From Spirochaetia bacterium (GTDB taxonomy: Bacteria; Spirochaetota; Spirochaetia; CADAEX01): a DNA stretch of 64,000 nt. The position numbers and the translations under genes were made by a program. The stretch lies in contig JAFSOR010000008.1 in NCBI GenBank assembly GCA_017446885.1, positions 115,635 through 179,634 on the forward strand. Direction: 5' to 3'. Shown here piece by piece: positions 17,469-25,067 of this stretch (the first letter of the stretch is position 1; every line of letters begins with the position of its first letter). The notes below the pieces were generated by a model, which had not been told where the DNA came from, did no database searches, and saw nothing but the letters and a program-made list of their open reading frames with translations.

Positions 17469-17830
17469 TCCTCATCCTCCGACCTTCGGGCAATAATGAA
17501 CAGGAAGCACCCGAAGAAAATATCAAGAACCAGCACCCCACCCGGAAACAGTAGCGATGTCATATCAAGCGACCTTGCCGTGTTGCTAAGCTTGTAGATA
17601 AATATAAAGTCTGCCAGAATACCGAACAGCTTGGCTACAAACATCAGTTTGGCGTACTGCTTGTATTTTCCGAAGTCATAGGCCAGGAAGAAAAGCCCGA
17701 ACACAGTTATAATCTGCTGGGCATTCATCCACATGAAAAGATCAAAGTTCTGTGTGGCCGAGGCAAAGACATACATATATAAAACCCGGATAACTTCCCA
17801 TATGAATCCGGCAAAAAGGAGTTTTCTCAT
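17465..17830 (-). CDS. Small four-helix membrane protein upstream of lgt, unknown function
   Basis: The 121-aa protein has hydrophobic helices at about residues 4-24, 33-52, 63-82 and 93-113, and an acidic C-terminus (RRSEDEE). I do not recognise the family. Its stop overlaps the lgt start (ATGA), so the two are cotranslated. It is divergent from the protease gene at 17881, leaving a 50-nt shared promoter region. Confidence 0.75.
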   Translation of the reverse strand: MRKLLFAGFIWEVIRVLYMYVFASATQNFDLFMWMNAQQIITVFGLFFLAYDFGKYKQYAKLMFVAKLFGILADFIFIYKLSNTARSLDMTSLLFPGGVLVLDIFFGCFLFIIARRSEDEE

Positions 17831-17880
17831 TAACTACAGTATATATTGACAAATATAATAAGTAAAGCGATATTGATAGT

Positions 17881-19290
17881 ATGAAGAAAGACAGAAAAAT
17901 TTGGTTGTGGCTCTCTGGAGCTTTTATGGCATTGATTCTTTTCCTTGCATTTGTACCTGTAAGCTTTGCGCAGAACTCAGGCAAGAACAGCCAGTATGGC
18001 ATGATTTTCGACGAGATGATGCGTTTCATCAAAAGCTACTATGTGGAGGATGTGGACGAGCAAACCCTGTTTGAGGGAGCCATGAAAGGGATGTTTGAGG
18101 CTATAGGCGACCCTTATTCTGTCTTTATGACCGAGAAGGAGATGGATGCCCTTTCCGATACCACAACAGGCCAGTTCGGCGGTGTCGGCCTTTACATAAG
18201 CAAGCATTATGGCGACACCAGTTTTGACCAGGAGCATCTGCCCTATGTGCGCGTAGTTGCACCTATCGAGGACACCCCTGCATACAGACTTGGAATCCAT
18301 GCCGGCGATTACATCATCAAAGTGGGGGATAAATCCACCGAGACCATGGCATTGGACGAGGTTACCGAAATGCTGCGCGGCGAGCCTGGCACCAAGGTTA
18401 CAGTAACATTCCTGCGTGGAGACAACATCACTTTTACATACGAGATAGAGCGGGCAATCATCGAGGTCCCCTCTGTCAAGTCAGACATAATCGACAAGAA
18501 TATCGGATACCTGAGGATTATCCAGTTTACTCCTACCACCACCGACAAGGTCAAGGAAGCACTTGAGAACTTCTCCAAGAAACGGATAAAGAGTCTGGTC
18601 ATCGACCTAAGGAGCAACCCGGGCGGAGTCCTTGATGCCGCTGTAGATATTGCCGACATGTTCCTGGACGATGGTGTCATAGTCAGCACCAAAGGCAAAG
18701 TTGCATCTCCTTCGCTAAACCATGTGTACCGGGCAAGCAAGAAGACTAAACTTTCCAAGTCCATCCCGATTGCAGTTCTTATAGACAAAGGTTCTGCCTC
18801 TGCCTCCGAGATTCTGGCTGCTGCGTTAAGCGACAACGGCCGTGCAGTACTTATAGGCGAGACCACCTATGGAAAGGGCTCTGTACAGCAGGTGCGTGCC
18901 CTGGGCAAGGATGGCTTTAAGCTTACAATGTCCAAGTATTACACCCCTAAGGATGTGAACATCAACAAGGTGGGAATACCCCCTGCCAAAGAGGTCAAGG
19001 ATCGGGAACTGACAGAGGATGAGAAGACATCCTACAAGAAACTGATCGAGGACTATCGCATCCAGAAGTTTGTAAAAGAAAATCCTAAACCATCAGACCT
19101 GCAGATTGATACATTCATACAGCAGCTCAAGAGCGAGGGAATCGTGCTTGAGGACAGAATTATAAGAAAGCTTATCCGCAACGAGCTTAACTTGAGCCTT
19201 GACAATCCACCGGTCTACGACCTTGAGTTCGACATTGTGCTGCAGGAGGCGGTGCGGATGCTTAAAGCCGGAGAAATCAGCGTCAAGTGA
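17881..19290 (+). CDS. S41-family C-terminal processing peptidase
   Basis: This 469-aa exported serine protease has an N-terminal signal or anchor helix (IWLWLSGAFMALILFLAFVP). A dimerisation helix region follows, then a PDZ domain at about 85-170 (GGVGLYISKHYGD to LRGEPGTKVTVTFLRGD). The S41 protease domain has LVIDLRSNPGGVLDAAV, the nucleophile Ser in DKGSASASEIL (near residue 304) and the general-base Lys in TYGKGSVQQ (near 329). The family trims C-termini of periplasmic proteins using a Ser-Lys dyad. Cotranscription with rsmE is shown by a GTGA overlap at 19287. Confidence 0.93.
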   Translation: MKKDRKIWLWLSGAFMALILFLAFVPVSFAQNSGKNSQYGMIFDEMMRFIKSYYVEDVDEQTLFEGAMKGMFEAIGDPYSVFMTEKEMDALSDTTTGQFGGVGLYISKHYGDTSFDQEHLPYVRVVAPIEDTPAYRLGIHAGDYIIKVGDKSTETMALDEVTEMLRGEPGTKVTVTFLRGDNITFTYEIERAIIEVPSVKSDIIDKNIGYLRIIQFTPTTTDKVKEALENFSKKRIKSLVIDLRSNPGGVLDAAVDIADMFLDDGVIVSTKGKVASPSLNHVYRASKKTKLSKSIPIAVLIDKGSASASEILAAALSDNGRAVLIGETTYGKGSVQQVRALGKDGFKLTMSKYYTPKDVNINKVGIPPAKEVKDRELTEDEKTSYKKLIEDYRIQKFVKENPKPSDLQIDTFIQQLKSEGIVLEDRIIRKLIRNELNLSLDNPPVYDLEFDIVLQEAVRMLKAGEISVK

Positions 19291-20051
19291 AGCAGTTTAT
19301 CCTTCCAGGCTATTTTGACGGGTCTTCCAGCGTGGTTCTGGATGAAAAAGATTCTCATTACCTAAAGAATGTTCTACGGGTGAAAGTGGGGACAGAATTA
19401 AAGTGCACTGCCCCGGATGGCTCTGTATGGCGTGGCATAGTTTCCAGGTTCGGCGATGATGGCTGCACCATGGAACTTTTCCCGGCTGCTGCAGAAGAGG
19501 TAAACGGTGCAGCCTGTTCCGATGTCTCCACCCAGGTGGTGCTGTATCAGAGCCTTATAAAGGGCAAGAACATGGATCTTATAATACGGCAGGCAGTGGA
19601 GGCCGGAGCTGCTTCTATAGTGCCTGTGGAGACCGAGTATTCGCAGATTCATCTTAAAGACTTTAAAGGAGAAAAACCCCAGCGGTGGCAGCGGATCATA
19701 AAAGAGGCTATGCAGCAGTGCGGCACCTCTGTTCATACTACTGTAGAAGATGTGATAAAGATAGGGGATATACCACCTGTGTCATGCGATGAGACAGGGC
19801 TCTTTTTTCATCAGTGCCCGATGGAAAAACGTACAATACATCAGTATCTGGATGGCAACTTCAAGAAAGTAAAACTGTTTGTAGGCCCCGAGGGAGGCCT
19901 TTCCCAAAAGGATATTGAAATACTGGGTGCCAAAGGGTTTAAGCCGGTCTACCTTGGGGCAAACATATTGCGTGCCGAGACTGCAGCCCTGTATGCAACT
20001 GCAATAGTTAAAAACCTTATCTTGGAAAAAGAGACCTGGTGCTCTAAATAA
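19287..20051 (+). CDS. rsmE: 16S rRNA m3U1498 methyltransferase
   Basis: This 254-aa SPOUT methyltransferase has an N-terminal PUA-like domain (DEKDSHYLKNVLRVKVGTEL) and a C-terminal knot. KLFVGPEGGLSQKDIEIL and VYLGANILRAETAALYA form the S-adenosylmethionine site. Translation starts at GTG 19287, inside the stop of the upstream protease gene. Its TAA at 20049-20051 directly abuts the stop of the convergent RseC-like gene. Confidence 0.95.
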   Translation: MKQFILPGYFDGSSSVVLDEKDSHYLKNVLRVKVGTELKCTAPDGSVWRGIVSRFGDDGCTMELFPAAAEEVNGAACSDVSTQVVLYQSLIKGKNMDLIIRQAVEAGAASIVPVETEYSQIHLKDFKGEKPQRWQRIIKEAMQQCGTSVHTTVEDVIKIGDIPPVSCDETGLFFHQCPMEKRTIHQYLDGNFKKVKLFVGPEGGLSQKDIEILGAKGFKPVYLGANILRAETAALYATAIVKNLILEKETWCSK

Positions 20052-20453
20052 TCAGCACTTGCGGGTTATTACAGGAATATCCTTGCTTCCACGAAGCCTT
20101 TTGTAGAACAGGGCAATTAAGAAACCGTTCGCAATTCCAATCAAGCCGCATATAATATTTTTCCCTTCGCTTTCTGCCCCGAAAATTCCTTTTCCAATGT
20201 AGTAGAAAGCAATGAACAGAAGAAGGGGCAGTATAAGCACCAGAAAGCTTTCGAACACGGTGCGTCCAGACGGCAGCAGGAATTCAACCTCATCGCCTTC
20301 GGCCAGCTCAAAGCCTTGGGTGTTCCGCACCTCGAATATGCGGTCTTTTTTATTGCAGATAGGGGATTTACAGGCAGCGCAGGCACTGTTGGTCCCACAT
20401 TTTATAGTCACTATTCTGTCAGAAATTTTCTGTACTACTCCACATTCATACAT
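20052..20453 (-). CDS. RseC/SoxR-reducing-system family membrane protein
   Basis: This 133-aa protein has a cytoplasmic N-terminal domain with a cysteine set (CGTNSACAACKSPICNKKD, four close cysteines), a small beta domain (EGDEVEFLLPSGR), and two transmembrane helices at about residues 68-88 and 98-118. This is the usual RseC layout, associated with Rnf or SoxR-reducing systems. ATG 20453 is chosen over the earlier in-frame codon at 20474 because AAGGAGAG sits 7 nt upstream; it still overlaps the YmdB-like gene by 8 nt. No rnf genes are in the window. Confidence 0.85.
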   Translation of the reverse strand: MYECGVVQKISDRIVTIKCGTNSACAACKSPICNKKDRIFEVRNTQGFELAEGDEVEFLLPSGRTVFESFLVLILPLLLFIAFYYIGKGIFGAESEGKNIICGLIGIANGFLIALFYKRLRGSKDIPVITRKC

Positions 20454-21264
20454 CGGTGTTCTCTCCTTGCTCAAATGGGCAGCTTTTGCGTATACGTTCT
20501 ATCGACAGGGCTTTGCCGCTTTCTGGGTCTATGTCTAAAACTACGCCCTGAAGTTCCAGGTTTTCCCAGCATTCCTTTGAGCGTTCCGGCAGCTGGGTCA
20601 TATATTTCTTAATTTCTATCTCGGGCTCAAGACCACCTACAGAGTTCAGGCTTCCGGTGCGCCCCGAGTCGCATATGACAGCGGTCCCGCCTGGCAGAAC
20701 CTTGTTGTCGGCCGACAGGGCTTTGGTATGGGTACCGATTACAGCGCTCACCTTGCCATCCATCATGTAGAACATAGTCTTTTTCTCGGCCGTGGTTGAG
20801 GCATGGAAATCGACTATTACTATAGGTGTCTCGCCCTTGGCTTTTGCAGCCAGCTCCGGCAGTATAAGGAACGGGTTGTTCAGGTGAGTCCGCTGGAAGC
20901 CAGAGTTTCCAAGAATGTTGATTACAGCAATCTTTATATCGCCGGCAGTATAGACTCTCCACCCTCTGCCAGGGCAGTTGTATGGGAAGTTGATGGGTCT
21001 AAGGTGCCACGGTGCCTTTGGAAGGTGCTCCACGATATCTTTCTTGAAGAAGATTTTCTCGCCTGATGTAAGGACATCGATTCCAAGTTTGCGAAGGTAT
21101 ATGGAGTGGGTCTTTCCTATGCCGAAACCTCCGGTGGTCCCTTCGCTTGCGGCTATGACAAAGTCCAAGGCGTACTCTTCCTTAAGGGATGGAAGCAGCT
21201 TTTTGACGCAGAATACCCCCGATTTGCCCACAATTTCGCCAATAAACAGAACCTTTACACCCAT
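20446..21264 (-). CDS. YmdB-family (TIGR00282) metallophosphoesterase-like protein with altered active site
   Basis: The 272-aa protein aligns by eye with the YmdB family: GEIVGKSG, TTGGFGIGK, GEKIFFKKDI, RPINFPYNCPGRG, VDFHASTTAEK, GTHTKALSAD and SGRTGSLNSVGG. In active relatives the corresponding metal-ligand motifs are GDIVG, GENAAGG, GNH.WDKKE and GTHTHV. Here residue 10 is Glu for Asp, 42 Gly for Asn, 69-70 Glu-Lys for Asn-His and 181 Lys for His. His154, His179 and Glu41 remain. It may be catalytically weakened or repurposed. It is cotranscribed with the RseC-like gene. The start at ATG 21264 gives the family's normal N-terminus. Confidence 0.85.
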   Translation of the reverse strand: MGVKVLFIGEIVGKSGVFCVKKLLPSLKEEYALDFVIAASEGTTGGFGIGKTHSIYLRKLGIDVLTSGEKIFFKKDIVEHLPKAPWHLRPINFPYNCPGRGWRVYTAGDIKIAVINILGNSGFQRTHLNNPFLILPELAAKAKGETPIVIVDFHASTTAEKKTMFYMMDGKVSAVIGTHTKALSADNKVLPGGTAVICDSGRTGSLNSVGGLEPEIEIKKYMTQLPERSKECWENLELQGVVLDIDPESGKALSIERIRKSCPFEQGENTDV

Positions 21265-21321
21265 TTATATTCCTTTGCTTTAAAATACCATTTTATCTAT
21301 AAATAAACAAGGTGATTTTTA

Positions 21322-21350
21322 TTGACAAGAATTTCCCGCTCTATTATTAT
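21322..21350 (+). promoter_or_regulatory. Sigma-70-type promoter of tRNA-Leu
   Basis: TTGACA (21322-21327), a 17-nt spacer, and TATTAT (21345-21350), placed about 12 nt before the mature tRNA 5' end. Confidence 0.8.
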
Positions 21351-21362
21351 AATTATGTTCAA

Positions 21363-21446
21363 GCCCGAATGGTGAAATTGGCAGACACGCTAGATTCAGG
21401 TTCTAGTGACTTCACGGTCATGGAGGTTCAAGTCCTCTTTCGGGCA
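21363..21446 (+). tRNA. tRNA-Leu (anticodon CAG)
   Basis: This 84-nt class II tRNA has acceptor arms GCCCGAA / TTCGGGC with discriminator A and a D-arm GGTGAAATTGGCAGACACGC. The anticodon stem CTAGA/TCTAG encloses the loop TTCAGGT, giving anticodon CAG at 21397-21399. A long variable arm is present (TGACTTCACGGTCA), and the T-arm carries GGTTCAAGTCC. The CCA end is not encoded. Confidence 0.97.
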
Positions 21447-21450
21447 AAAA

Positions 21451-21481
21451 AATAGGCCAGCTTCATGCTGGCTATTTTTTT
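21451..21481 (+). terminator. Rho-independent terminator of tRNA-Leu
   Basis: The stem GCCAGC/GCTGGC with flanking AATAG/TATT pairing and loop TTCAT ends in a seven-T run, starting 4 nt after the tRNA. Confidence 0.9.
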
Positions 21482-21507
21482 GACCATACCATAGGAGGAC
21501 TTGAACC

Positions 21508-21987
21508 TTATACAATATAGAACATCATAGCCACGGTTGCAATAAGCTTAATTCCGGTGCCTGCCATAACGCCGGCAAAAGCGCCCAGCGCAGACCTGCA
21601 CGATATGCCAAGTCCCCTTTTGCCGAAAAGGAGTTCGCCAATCAAGGCACCCAGAAGGCAGCCTGCAATCATGCCTACAGGTGTAAGTATGATGCCTGCA
21701 AGCAGCCCTATCATTGCACCATTGCTTCCAGCCTTGGTGCCACCGCCCAAGCGTGTGAACTTGGCTGGAATCACATAATCTATAATAGTTACAACAACAG
21801 TAATTGCCAACCACATTAAAAGGCAGGCCATGGTAATTTTGTCGCTGCTGTCTGAAATCCTGCATCTAAAAAATGCCACCAGCAGCCCGGCCCAGCTTAA
21901 TGGTGGTCCGGGCAAACCGGGGACAATGCTTCCTACTATTCCTGCGATTCCCAATATAATTGCCAGTATAAATAAAAAGATAGACAT
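21508..21987 (-). CDS. DUF456 family membrane protein
   Basis: This 159-aa protein is made almost entirely of glycine-rich helices. GIAGIVGSIVPGLPGPPLSWAG opens the protein, and a C-terminal stretch with repeated small-xxx-small spacing follows (IGLLAGIILTPVGMIAGCLL, GALIGELLFG). These are features of the DUF456 family, whose function is unknown. It lies between tRNA-Leu and the flavodoxin operon, with its own start at ATG 21987. Confidence 0.85.
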   Translation of the reverse strand: MSIFLFILAIILGIAGIVGSIVPGLPGPPLSWAGLLVAFFRCRISDSSDKITMACLLMWLAITVVVTIIDYVIPAKFTRLGGGTKAGSNGAMIGLLAGIILTPVGMIAGCLLGALIGELLFGKRGLGISCRSALGAFAGVMAGTGIKLIATVAMMFYIV

Positions 21988-22034
21988 CCCTTATATTATA
22001 TACCATTATCGCAAGAATGGTTAGGGTAGTTTTT

Positions 22035-22454
22035 TTATTTGATTGCGGCAGTCGCCCAATCCTTGCACTTTGCTAAATCCGAGTCGCCAGGTGTAAGGTT
22101 GATCATAAGCGGTTTTGCAGCAGCTGCAGCGCCTGCCTTGGAAATCCTTTCGGCCCAGTCTCTAAGCCACTGGCCGTCGCCCCAGTCGTAAGATCCAAAT
22201 ATAGCTGTTTTCTTTCCGCTTATGGAACCTTCGATAGAAGCAAAGAATTCCTCCATGGAATCTTCCAGAACTTCATCGCCCATGGCAGGGCTTCCTAAAA
22301 GAAGAACATCGCATGATGTTACAGCTGCCTTGTCTGCGCTGTCTGCTGTACCGAAAACCAACTCTGCTCCTGCTGCCTTGACTGCATCGGAAATAGCATT
22401 TGCCATAGCCTCTGTGTTCCCAGTGGTGCTTGCATAAATTACTGCTACTTTCAT
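22035..22454 (-). CDS. Short-chain flavodoxin
   Basis: This 139-aa FMN electron carrier has the phosphate-binding loop YASTTGNTEAMANAI (residues 7-21), LLLGSPAMGDEVLEDSMEEF near 51 and AIFGSYDWGDGQWLRDW near 85, which are the three FMN-contact regions. It can stand in for ferredoxin in low-potential electron transfer, relevant to the ferredoxin-dependent enzymes at 6.7-9.3 kb. It is coupled by ATGA overlap to the upstream DUF3793 gene and shares its promoter and operators at 23036-23094. Confidence 0.94.
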   Translation of the reverse strand: MKVAVIYASTTGNTEAMANAISDAVKAAGAELVFGTADSADKAAVTSCDVLLLGSPAMGDEVLEDSMEEFFASIEGSISGKKTAIFGSYDWGDGQWLRDWAERISKAGAAAAAKPLMINLTPGDSDLAKCKDWATAAIK

Positions 22455-23020
22455 CTTGAATACCTCACTTTATATTTTTCTATTATCTGATGGACTGAAT
22501 AGCCTGCATCAAACATTTTCTTGCACATTCCGCTGCAGCACTTATAACGGCACTGGCACTGCCGGGCTTTCTCCACATCGGAATAACTTTTCCAATATCC
22601 GCAGTATTTGCACTGCTGTCCCTGGAATTTTTCAAACGCAATGACGTCCTCGACAGGGTAGCCCAGAATAACCCCTATCTCGTGCGGGAAATTTGTCCCC
22701 TGCTTTATGCGGCTTAAAAGAGATCTTATGATTTTGGGAGTCCCGAGTTCGGTTTTATATCCCTTTCCATCAAGGTAGGACTGAACCGACTTGTCGGAAA
22801 GAATCTTGTGAACCCATGTCCGGTTGTACACCAGAACCAGTTTGGTCTTCTGCGACCGGTCTACGACAGCAGTGGACAATCCGTGGGAACAGAACTCATT
22901 TTCCCACTTGCGGAAGAGCGAATTGGAAAAATTTACATTCTTTATCGAGAAAAGATTTCCTGGCTTTATGTCGCACAGGGTAGGGGCACTGTATTGTATC
23001 ATCATCTGGTCAAAACACAT
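22451..23020 (-). CDS. DUF3793 family protein, cotranscribed with flavodoxin
   Basis: The 189-aa protein matches DUF3793. It has an N-terminal SAPTLCDIKPGNLFS, a central FPHEIGVILGYPVEDVIAFE and a cysteine-rich C-terminus (QCKYCGYWKSYSDVEKARQC, QCRYKCCSGMC). At least nine cysteines in the last 60 residues suggest metal or iron-sulfur binding, though the spacing is not a standard ferredoxin pattern. The function is unknown. The gene is first in a two-gene operon with flavodoxin and is preceded by a strong promoter flanked by two palindromes, which points to metal- or stress-responsive repression. Confidence 0.85.
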   Translation of the reverse strand: MCFDQMMIQYSAPTLCDIKPGNLFSIKNVNFSNSLFRKWENEFCSHGLSTAVVDRSQKTKLVLVYNRTWVHKILSDKSVQSYLDGKGYKTELGTPKIIRSLLSRIKQGTNFPHEIGVILGYPVEDVIAFEKFQGQQCKYCGYWKSYSDVEKARQCQCRYKCCSGMCKKMFDAGYSVHQIIEKYKVRYSR

Positions 23021-23035
23021 ATGTTCTCTCTTTGA

Positions 23036-23094
23036 GTTAGCATATGCTAACTGACCAGATATTAAGATACTTTTAAGAGTTAGTCAATGCTAAC
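23036..23094 (-). promoter_or_regulatory. Promoter of the DUF3793-flavodoxin operon with twin palindromic operators
   Basis: On the minus strand there is a TTGACT -35 (complement of 23082-23087), a 17-nt spacer and a TAATAT -10 (complement of 23059-23064). One operator half-site pair, GTTAG-N6-CTAAC (23079-23094), contains the -35 element. A second, the perfect palindrome GTTAGCATATGCTAAC (23036-23051), begins 7 nt after the -10, at the expected transcription start. The centres are 43 bp apart, about four helical turns. The half-site resembles DtxR/IdeR-type metal-regulator boxes, so iron- or manganese-dependent repression is inferred. Confidence 0.75.
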
Positions 23095-23108
23095 TCAAAA
23101 AATTCTGC

Positions 23109-23648
23109 TCAATAATTTTCTGCGTTGATCTCGAAGTAAGCCTGTGGATGAGCGCATACAGGGCAGATTTCCGGGGCCTTGGTTCCAACCACAATGTGGC
23201 CGCAGTTCCGGCATTTCCACACCTTTACCTCGCTCTTCTCGAATACCTTGGCTGTCTCTACATTCTCAAGCAGCTTGCGGTAGCGTTCCTCGTGGTGCTT
23301 CTCTATTGCTCCGACTGCCCGGAACTTGTCGGCCAGTTCCTTGAAGCCTTCGGCCTCGGCTGTCTTTGCAAAGCCTTCGTACATATCGGTCCATTCGTAG
23401 TTCTCACCATCGGCAGCAGCCTTAAGGTTGTCGGCAGTGCTTCCGATTCCCTCCAGCTCTTTGAACCACATCTTGGCATGTTCTTTCTCGTTGTCTGCTG
23501 TCTCAAGGAAAAGGGCAGAAATCTGCTCAAAGCCATCCTTCTTGGCTCTGGAGGCGAAGTAGGTGTACTTGTTTCTTGCCTGTGATTCTCCTGCAAATGC
23601 AGCTAACAGATTTTTTTCTGTCTGTGTCCCTTTGTATTTGTTTGCCAT
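23109..23648 (-). CDS. rbr: Rubrerythrin
   Basis: This 179-aa peroxide-reducing protein of anaerobes has an N-terminal ferritin-like diiron domain ([45 protein letters not shown]). A C-terminal rubredoxin domain has two iron-ligating pairs, CRNCGH and CPVCAHP. It scavenges hydrogen peroxide using electrons from reduced rubredoxin or related carriers. It lies 21 nt downstream of the superoxide reductase gene in the same orientation, so the two form an oxygen-defence operon. Confidence 0.96.
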   Translation of the reverse strand: MANKYKGTQTEKNLLAAFAGESQARNKYTYFASRAKKDGFEQISALFLETADNEKEHAKMWFKELEGIGSTADNLKAAADGENYEWTDMYEGFAKTAEAEGFKELADKFRAVGAIEKHHEERYRKLLENVETAKVFEKSEVKVWKCRNCGHIVVGTKAPEICPVCAHPQAYFEINAENY

Positions 23649-23669
23649 TATTTTCCTCCTGTTATTTTT

Positions 23670-24044
23670 TCACGATTTCCATAAGCTGTGCAGGTTGCAA
23701 TATGCATATGCTGCAACTACCTCGTCCCCTTCGCAAAGTGCAAAGCAGGTTTTTGGTTCCTGGCCCGGCTTAAGCTCTTTCCGCTGATTGCCCTTCTTGG
23801 TCTGAAGGGAAATCCACTGGATATAGTGTTCCTCTGTCATAGGGTGAGCAACTGAACCCACAGTCACGCAGACCTTATTGTCCTTGACCTCGTATACCGG
23901 GACATGTTTTTCCACCGATGCATCGGTGGTGCCTGGGATAATCTCTTTCATCGGCTTTCCACAGCAGGAGACAGGAGCCCCGCTTGAGTGTACCATGGCG
24001 ATGATATTGCCACATACTTCACATTTAAAAAATTTCATTTCCAT
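23670..24044 (-). CDS. dfx: Superoxide reductase (desulfoferrodoxin)
   Basis: This 124-aa two-domain desulfoferrodoxin has an N-terminal FeS4 centre (FKCEVCGNII and SCCGKPM, four Cys) and a C-terminal neelaredoxin domain. Ligands of the His4Cys iron are visible in VEKHVPVYE, GSVAHPMTEEHYIQW and the terminal CNLHSLW. It reduces superoxide to peroxide, which the neighbouring rubrerythrin then removes. The ATG at 24044 or the next Met codon (MEMK) may be used. Confidence 0.96.
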   Translation of the reverse strand: MEMKFFKCEVCGNIIAMVHSSGAPVSCCGKPMKEIIPGTTDASVEKHVPVYEVKDNKVCVTVGSVAHPMTEEHYIQWISLQTKKGNQRKELKPGQEPKTCFALCEGDEVVAAYAYCNLHSLWKS

Positions 24045-24113
24045 ATCAGAATCCCTCCGTACATTAAATATACTATGGTTTTGAGGAAACTCAAACTGTT
24101 TTTTGCGTTGGTA

Positions 24114-25067
24114 TTACCGGTCTTCCCGGAAATAGTTCAGACCCAGATGGGCTGGGGGCTGGTTCTCCCGCTTGTTCTTGATGCTGGTCATGATAAGTAC
24201 AAGTATTGTGACCACATACGGCGCCATGGTTATAAGTTCTTTTACAGACGAGCTTAAGCCTGGTATAAGGATGCAGCAGATGTAGAGACCGCCGAAAAGG
24301 AAGGAGCAGAAGATGCCCAGCACCGGTTTCCACAGTGCAAATATAACTATGGCGATAGCCAGCCAGCCACGGTCGCCGAAGCCGTTGTTGGTCCAGGTGC
24401 CGCCTGTGTAGTCCATTACCCAGTAAAGGCCGCCCAGACCTGCTATTATTCCGCCGATTATGGTGGATAGATACTGATACTTTGTCACATTGATTCCGGC
24501 AGCATCGGCTGTCGCAGGGTTCTCGCCCACAGCCCTAAGGTTGAGCCCTGCCCGGGTCTTATTAAGATAGATGCTTATGAGCACTGCGATAATCACAGCC
24601 AGGTAGACCAGGAATCCGAATTCCAGCCCCGGGACAGGTGTAGCCTTGTACCACCTGCCTATGGTAAGGAGCGATATAGAACCGCTTTCGTCGAAGAAGC
24701 TCAAAAGCGATGCTCCGAAAAAGTTTCCTATACCTATACCGAATGTGGTTAATGTCAGGCCTGTGACGTTCTGGTTTGCCCGCAGGGTCACTGTAAGGAA
24801 ACTGAATATAAGGGCCATGAGACCGCTTCCGATTATGGTTGCAAAGAGCGGTATAAGGATGCACAGCGCCGGATTGGGGTTTGCGCAGAAGTGTTCATAT
24901 AAATAGCCCCCTATGATTCCCGAGATGCCCCCCACATACATTATTCCAGGGATTCCCAGGTTCAGGTGGCCACCTTTCTCGGTAAGTATTTCGCCTGTGG
25001 CACCGAAGAGGAGCGGAATGCCCTGCCTGATGGAAGAGCCCAGAAGATACGCTATAGTTCCGAACAT
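24114..25067 (-). CDS. Nucleoside ABC transporter permease 2
   Basis: This 317-aa inner-membrane permease of the BPD_transp_2 group has eight to ten helices. It opens with a GTLAYLL-like helix and contains GQEGHLNLG-like EKGGHLNLGIPGIMYVGG (near residue 30), the coupling segment INVTKYQYLSTIIGGIIAGLGG near 195, and a C-terminal LITMAPYVVTILVLI. The ATG at 25067 overlaps the stop of permease 1 (TGATG); a GTG one codon upstream is also possible. It works with permease 1, the ATPase and the binding protein to the right. Confidence 0.92.
   Translation of the reverse strand: MFGTIAYLLGSSIRQGIPLLFGATGEILTEKGGHLNLGIPGIMYVGGISGIIGGYLYEHFCANPNPALCILIPLFATIIGSGLMALIFSFLTVTLRANQNVTGLTLTTFGIGIGNFFGASLLSFFDESGSISLLTIGRWYKATPVPGLEFGFLVYLAVIIAVLISIYLNKTRAGLNLRAVGENPATADAAGINVTKYQYLSTIIGGIIAGLGGLYWVMDYTGGTWTNNGFGDRGWLAIAIVIFALWKPVLGIFCSFLFGGLYICCILIPGLSSSVKELITMAPYVVTILVLIMTSIKNKRENQPPAHLGLNYFREDR

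Noticed and set aside
24045..24113. Oxidative-stress operator upstream of the superoxide reductase gene
   Set aside because: TTTGAG/CTCAAA with a 4-nt loop overlaps a possible -35, but the arms are only 6 bp and a T-run follows on the plus strand; too ambiguous to call.
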